64,000 nucleotides of DNA from Hexactinellida sp. DTS-2022 (lineage: Eukaryota > Porifera > Hexactinellida): NCBI GenBank assembly GCA_028753945.1, contig JAPNXP010000006.1:2976001-3040000 (forward strand). The letters run 5' to 3'. Below are positions 58,297 to 64,000 of this stretch, in pieces (position 1 is the stretch's first letter; each line of letters begins with the position of its first letter). The notes beneath the pieces are model-generated. The model saw only the letters and a program-made list of their open reading frames with translations, was not told the DNA's origin and searched no databases. Position numbers and translations under genes: made by a program.

Positions 58297-58638
58297 TTAT
58301 ATATAAGCAATTATATTTATATTTACTATAATATGGTCCTGTAGTAAATACACAACATTAAATCTTGGTTTCAGTAAAAATTTCGGTTTTGAATTTAATG
58401 AAAACGTTCTGAACATGTCCCTTACACTGGTTGCATCTGACTTTTTAGATTTATAAGCCTGCAGTATATTCTTGCTATTCCGTTTCTTCCCATTTGAGCA
58501 GCCAGTATTGATACTACTGTCTGTATCAACACTGTATTGGGGCGCTAAGCGTCTGGCACTATTCTCCTTGCTCCTGTACTTGTGTGTCGTGTTAGACTCT
58601 GTTAGATCGGTGAGGTCACACGAGTTAACTCGTCTCAC
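58297..58638 (-). CDS. Orphan ORF or exon, unrecognised
   Basis: 113 codons, more GC-rich than the surroundings and strongly hydrophilic (CSNGKKRNSKNILQAYKSKK), without repeats. No ATG opens it: the frame is open at its 5' end, so it may be a terminal exon or part of a lost gene. The last 25 residues turn hydrophobic and are probably not genuine. No domain recognised. Confidence 0.3.
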   Translation of the reverse strand: MRRVNSCDLTDLTESNTTHKYRSKENSARRLAPQYSVDTDSSINTGCSNGKKRNSKNILQAYKSKKSDATSVRDMFRTFSLNSKPKFLLKPRFNVVYLLQDHIIVNINIIAYI

Positions 58639-58656
58639 TCCTAACCTAAGTGACTA

Positions 58657-59165
58657 GTTCATTGAAATGTCATGAATTATTGATTAATTCATTGAAATGT
58701 CATGAATTATTGATTATTCATTGAAAATGTCATGAGTATTGATTATTCATTGAAGAGAATGCTTATATAGAGCTGAGCTTTGTAGAGTTCAGATTTTTCC
58801 CATACTAAAAGCCTAGGCTTACTTTCTAAAGGTTAATTTCAAACCCTGGGAAAAACTGACCTTTTTCAGTGCCTGAATACACATACTGAAAATCTGAACT
58901 CTACTAGAGCTGAGCTCTATATAAGTAATTTGTCATTTAAAATGTCATGAATTATTGATTCTTAATTTAAAATGTCATTAATTATTGACTAATTCATTGA
59001 AAATGTCATGAATTATTGACTAATTCATTGAAAATGTCATAAATTATTGACTAATTCATTGAAAATGTCATGAATTAATGATTATTCATTGAAAATGTCA
59101 TGAATTATTGACTAATTCATTGAAATGTCATGAATTATTGATTATTCATGATTGTTCAATGTGCT
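58657..59165. repeat. 28-29-bp minisatellite
   Basis: About 11 copies of ATTCATTGAAAATGTCATGA plus ATTATTGACTA, with small changes, split by the MITE 58762-58925. Confidence 0.9.
58762..58925. mobile_element. MITE with CTTATATAGAGC ends, copy 2
   Basis: Reverse orientation of 15439-15604, about nine in ten bases alike; inserted in the minisatellite. Confidence 0.72.
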
Positions 59166-59181
59166 CACAATCAATTGTGGA

Positions 59182-59288
59182 TTACAGTCGACTCAGCTTA
59201 ATAGAGCCACCTCGGGACCAGGTTGTTTTTACCCGATTAAGCGGAAAAACCGATTAACCGGTGGCTCTATTAAGCGGAGTTGACTGTA
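59182..59288. mobile_element. Tc1/mariner-type MITE (107 bp)
   Basis: TACAGTCGACTCAGCTTAAT and ATTAAGCGGAGTTGACTGTA, TA-flanked. Confidence 0.82.
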
Positions 59289-59328
59289 TTTAATACCTGC
59301 GGTAGCAGTAATATTAGACCCATTATAG

Positions 59329-59489
59329 CATAGGCGTCGGACCCACCCGGCCACCCGGCATGGGCCGGGTGGCCCAAAGGGGCTACCCGGCCATACCCGG
59401 CCCATCCTGCTGTGAATTTAGCGGCCCCAGAGACGATTGGGCCGGTCCCGGAGCCTTCGGGCCGGGCGGGCCCATTTCCGACGCCTATG
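59329..59489. mobile_element. hAT MITE (161 bp), CCCGGCC-rich
   Basis: CATAGGCGTCGGA / TCCGACGCCTATG with exact duplication CATTATAG at 59321-59328 and 59490-59497. Confidence 0.88.
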
Positions 59490-62438
59490 CATTATAGGTT
59501 CTCAAAAAATACCATTGCTAATTATATCCAGAAAATCCAAAATTGCAGCCTGTGCCGACGACGCATGTTCCTTTGGTGACACTATATTTTGTTGGTTGTT
59601 TATTGATAGTGCCTCCAAAAGAACATGCTGTCGGCGCAGGCTGCAATTTTGGATTTTTTTCGCTAAGTCATCAACGCCTCAAGGAGTCAAGAACCATTTG
59701 TTAATCGGTCCGAGTCACAAGGAACGGTAGATAAATTTGAAGTTTATTTATATCATAAACCATCTTGAGTTTAATGCCATTCATTCATTATGTATTGATA
59801 ATAAGTTATATTATTAGTTATTTATTTTAGCAATGTTATCCATGGTTGGTTGAGTTGAGTCAACAAATTCCTTATATTATATTATTTTATTTAATCAATT
59901 GTATAGTAATACTGGAATTAAATAGAAGCCAGCTGGAATTTATAAGTTAAATCAATATAATTATTACAAGTTGAAACAATAGAATTAGATTTAACACTTT
60001 ACTGAAATTGAAGTGTGAGTAAACAAAGAAATTTCAACCCCCATTTATGGCAGAAATTGACCCCTTTATTGAAAAATTTCTTCTCCCATCAGACGCAGAA
60101 TTTTATGGCGAATCCAAATGTGAAATAAAATTTGGGGGTTTAGTAAAACAATTTTTGAGTTATGGACCAGACAAAATTTGAAAGGTGTTAAAGATGTGTC
60201 CAAAATTTCTTAATCAAAAATCGTAACCCCAGGTGCAAATTAGACGGTCCCATCGCACCTACATGCCAAGTTTAAGCCCATCAACTATAAAGCTCTGGCC
60301 AGGGCACCGTCTACGGAGAAAAAGAAAAAGAAAATAATAATAAAAAAATCCAAAATTGCAGCCTGTGCCGACGCATGTTCCTTTGGTGGCACTACATTTT
60401 GTTGGTTGTTTATTTATAGTGCCTCCAAAAGAACATTCTGTCGGCGCAGGCTGCAATTTTGGATTTTTTTTCGCCATGTCATCATCACTATGAAGGTGTT
60501 AAATTATTTCAAAAAGGTGTTACAGAAGGCATCGACCCTTAGAGTGGTGGAAGTTTCCATTTAGTTCATATAATTTTAGAGATATTCAAGTTTGAGTAGA
60601 ATATAATAGCTGATGACTCAGCATTTTTTATGTGTGTGTTGGGTCATCACCCAACATCAACTAACCCATTTTAAATATCGAATTAAAAAAATTGTAAAAG
60701 TACATTTTTTTGACGATGTCATAATCACCTCAAGGTGTCAAGACCCACTTGTATAGGTGGTACCTGGCATAAGGACCAATTGATAAATTGAAAGTTTGTT
60801 TCTATCTTGTATCATCTCTGAGATTAATGAAATTTATCTAGTTAGTATAAATATTTAATTTATTTATTTATTATTTAACACCATTATTATATACAGCAAA
60901 ATAAATTAAGTTCAATTATTTGCAATTATTATTAATTTAAATTGAATTTCACTATAATATTTGAATTCCACGCACTCGATAACCCCAATAATCTATTTGG
61001 AACCGTCTATAAGTTAAATACAAAATGAATTAATTATAATTAATTAAGTCAGTCATTAATTGTGCAAGAATATTCTCGCCGAAATAAATATAATCACTTA
61101 ATCTGTCGTTGTTGTGGAATGTAAAATCTTAACGGTTCTATCATAAACCATCTTTAGATTAATGCCATTCATTCATTATGTATTGATAATAAATTATATT
61201 ATTAGTTATTTATTTTAGCAATGTTATCCATGGTTGGTTGAGTTGAGTCAACAAATTCCTTATATTATATTATTTAATTTAATCAATTGTATAGTAATAC
61301 TAAAATTAAATAGAAGCCAGCTGGAATTTATAAGTTAAATCAATTTAATTATCGCAAGTTGAATCAATAGAGTAAGATTTAACAAGTTAAATCAATATAA
61401 TTATTACAAGTTGAAACAATGGAATTTGATTTAACAGTTATACTGAAACTGAAGTGTGAGTAAACAAAGAAATTTCAACCCCCATTTATGGCAGAAATAG
61501 AACTCTTTATTGAAAGTTTTCTTCTCCCATCAGACGCAGAATTTTATGGCGAATCCAAATGTGAAATAAAATTTTGGGGTTTAGTAAAACATTTTTTGAG
61601 TTATGGACCAGACAAATTTTGAAAGGTGTTAAAGATGTGTCAAAAATTTGTTAATACAAAATCGTAACCCCAGGTGCAAATTAGACGTCGACTCCGAATC
61701 TACATGCCAAGTTTCAGCCCTCTATGTATACAGGTGTGGCCAGGGCACCTGCTACGGAGAAATAATAATAATATAAATAAAGGCAGTGATTCTAATACTG
61801 GGCCACTATACTATAGTATAGTCGGCACAGTAAAAATCCAAAATTGCAGCCTGTGCCGACGCATGTTCCTTTGGTGGCACTATATTTTGATTGTGGTTTA
61901 TTGATAGTGCCTCCAAACGAACATGCTATCGGCACTGGCTGCAATTTTGGATTTTTTTCGCATTGTCATCATCACTATGAAGGTGTTAAATTATTTCAAA
62001 AAGGTGTTACAGAAGGCATCGACCCTTAGAGTGGTGGAAGTTCCCATTTTGCTCACTTCGTTTCAAAGATATTCAAGTTTCAGTACAAAATAATAAGTGA
62101 TGAGTCAGCTTTTTTTATGTGCGTGTTGGGTGATCACCCAAAACCAACCGACCCATTTGAATTTCATAATTCAAAAATTGTGAAAACACATTTATTTTAC
62201 GATGTCATAAACACCTCAAGGTGTCAAGACCCATTTGTAGAGGTGGTACGTTGCATAAGGATCAATTGATAATTTGAAAGTTTGTCTCCATCTTGTTTAG
62301 TTTCTGAGATTTATCAAATTTGGTTAATTTGCCTAAATATTTAATTTATTTATTAATAATTTAACACCATTATTATGTACAGCAAAATAAATTAAGTTCA
62401 ATTATTTGCAATTATTATTAATTTTAATTTAATTTCAC

Positions 62439-62618
62439 TACAGTCGAAATCGGGGTTTTTTGCCCCCCAAAATGCACGACAAAAGGAGGCAAAAAACCCA
62501 ATAAGCAAAAAACTCGATGGAAAACACATTGAGATATCACATTTTTGCACGACAAAAGGAGGCAAAAAAAACCAATAAGCAAAAAAACCCGTGGCAAAAA
62601 ACCCCTATTTCGACCGTA
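62439..62618. mobile_element. Tc1/mariner-type MITE, TTTTTTGCC-rich, copy 2
   Basis: TACAGTCGAAATCGGGGTTT and TTTCGACCGTA ends, TA-flanked; inserted in a repeat-A body. Same family as 49068-49231. Confidence 0.78.
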
Positions 62619-62754
62619 TCATATTTGAATTCTGCACACTCGATAACCCCAATAATCTAATTGGAACCGTCTCTAAAAGTTAAACACAGAGCGAATTAAT
62701 TGGAATTAAATATGTCATGTATCCATTGTGCAAGAATATTCTCGCAGAAGTACC

Positions 62755-63015
62755 GTATTGCCTTGAATAGTAGCCGGGGCGATTATTGATTTCAAGCTCC
62801 ATTTTGGCCCAAGAAAATGTTATGATTTTCGAGAATGGCGAATATTTGTGGAATATAATCATTTGAGAGAGTCAATAATTGAAGGGAGGCGATTATTTGA
62901 TATCAACGGTTATTCTATCCGGTGTCAAAAAATAATTAGGACCTATTTTGGGGGGGCGATTATTCAAGGGGGGCGATAATTCGAGGGGGGGCTACTATTC
63001 AAGGAAATACGGTAA
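62755..63015. mobile_element. GGCGATTATT-rich MITE
   Basis: TACCGTATTGCCTTGAATAG at 62751 and CTATTCAAGGAAATACGGTA at 62994-63013 are inverted ends with TA. GGGGCGATTATTC repeats inside. Inserted in a repeat-A body. Confidence 0.72.
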
Positions 63016-64000
63016 ATATAATCACATAATCTGTCGTTGTTATGAAATATATAATCTTAGTTTTCAATTGGAAAATAGAAGCCTACTCGATCTCACAAGT
63101 TGAATCAATATAATAATAACGAGTTGAAACAATAGAATTAGATTTAACACTTTTAATAGAACTGAAGTGTTAGTAAACAAAGGAAACTTGAAACTCAATT
63201 GTGGCACAAACTAAGTACAATTTGAAAATTCGTGCACTGTGAAAAGGTGTAGAATTTGATTCTCTATCGAATGCAAATAAATATAATTTTCGGGTACTAT
63301 TTATTGTTCCTGTTTCAATATTAAACAGGTGCAAAAATGTGTCCAAAAAAATCGTGACCCCACGTGCACATCTGTAATCCATGAGACACTTATCCTGAAA
63401 ATTTCAGTTCTTAGTAAATCTAACTCTGTTCTGTGGAGAGGACACGGAAGGATAATAATAATAAAATCCAAAATTGCAGCCTGTGCCGACGCATGTTCCT
63501 TTGGTGGCACTATATTTTGTTGGTTGTTTATTGATAGTGCCTCCAAAAGAACATGCTGTCGGCGCAGGCTGCAATTTTGGATTTTTTTTCGCCAAGTCAT
63601 CAACGCCTCAAGGAGTCAAGAACCATTTGTTAATCGGTCCGAGTCACAAGGAACGGTAGATAAATTTGAAGTTTATTTATATCATAAACCATCTTGAGTT
63701 TAATGCCATTAATCCATTATTTATTGATAATAAATTATATTATTTGTTATTTATTTTAGCAATGTTATCCACGGTTGAGTTGAATTAAGTCAACAAATTT
63801 CTTATTTAATTTAATTTGTTTTAATTCATTAAATAGTAATACTGCAATTAAATAGAAGCCAGATGCAATTTCTAAGTTAAATCAATATAATTATCGGAAG
63901 TTGAAACAAATAGAGTAGGATTTAACAAGTTGAATCAATATAATTATTACAAGTTGAAACAATGGAATTAGATTTCACAGTTTTATTGAAATTGAAGTGT

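Larger units (their letters stand above)
59535..64000 (-). repeat. Repeat-A array, minus orientation
   Basis: Hairpins at 59535-59654, 60348-60464, 61836-61952 and 63466-63582 end successive units whose heads lie to the right (for example CTACGGAGAAA at 60311 and 61754, ACACGGAAGGA at 63443). The unit 60465-61760 closely matches 34401-35816 inverted. The 59-bp motif occurs inverted at 61785-61830. Runs off the window. Confidence 0.8.

Noticed and set aside
1-64000. tRNA and rRNA genes
   Set aside because: I scanned for TTCGAATCC-like B boxes and conserved rRNA stretches and saw none convincing; a covariance search was not possible.

Overview
The window reads as animal (metazoan) nuclear DNA: AT-rich, intron-bearing, gene-poor and packed with mobile elements. 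The two recognisable host-type genes are metazoan: a kinesin-3 (KIF1/UNC-104) tail gene and an NHL-repeat protein. An invertebrate is likely. The NHL protein's coiled-coil N-terminus reminds me of sponge (glass sponge) multicopy families, but that is memory and weak. I saw no rRNA, tRNA, CRISPR array or bacterial operon structure.

Layout. 1-2260: a repeat-A fragment, a decayed tyrosine-recombinase (Crypton-like) gene and a copy of repeat B. 2300-5830: small hAT-type and Helitron-like elements and, at 4119-4580, a compact element with 41-bp inverted ends that carries a hammerhead ribozyme core. 6330-11575: one foldback element (repeat B) split by two hAT-type insertions, the larger of which carries a repeat-A unit. 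11800-15300: a broken coiled-coil ORF and a Ty3/gypsy integrase remnant with its 3' LTR, each broken by a small transposon. 15400-22270: small inverted-repeat elements and two large foldbacks.

22292-42636: a kinesin-3 tail gene of nine exons, all in phase 0. It lacks any visible motor exon and is broken by single-base losses, nonsense codons and two hAT insertions inside or at the edge of exons. Its 14.6-kb third intron now holds a 3.2-kb hAT with nested foldback and AAATC-repeat element, a 1.2-kb element, a 4.0-kb P-element/THAP9-type transposon with a long open transposase frame, and a tandem array of repeat-A units.

42845-47610 and 59535-64000 are further repeat-A arrays; every unit ends in the same roughly 115-nt hairpin (12 copies in the window). 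47700-52400 holds satellites, TA-flanked elements and a hAT with internal repeats. 52714-53946 is an intronless NHL gene with one in-frame stop between blades three and four. 54025-59489 is a run of foldbacks, TA-flanked mariner-type elements and minisatellites, with one orphan ORF.

The recurring theme is nested insertion. Many 8-bp target duplications date the hAT insertions as later than their hosts, and three foldbacks share 7-bp duplications. The most unusual items are the ribozyme element, the hairpin-terminated tandem units, and the insertion that turned a kinesin GT splice donor into a possible GC donor.
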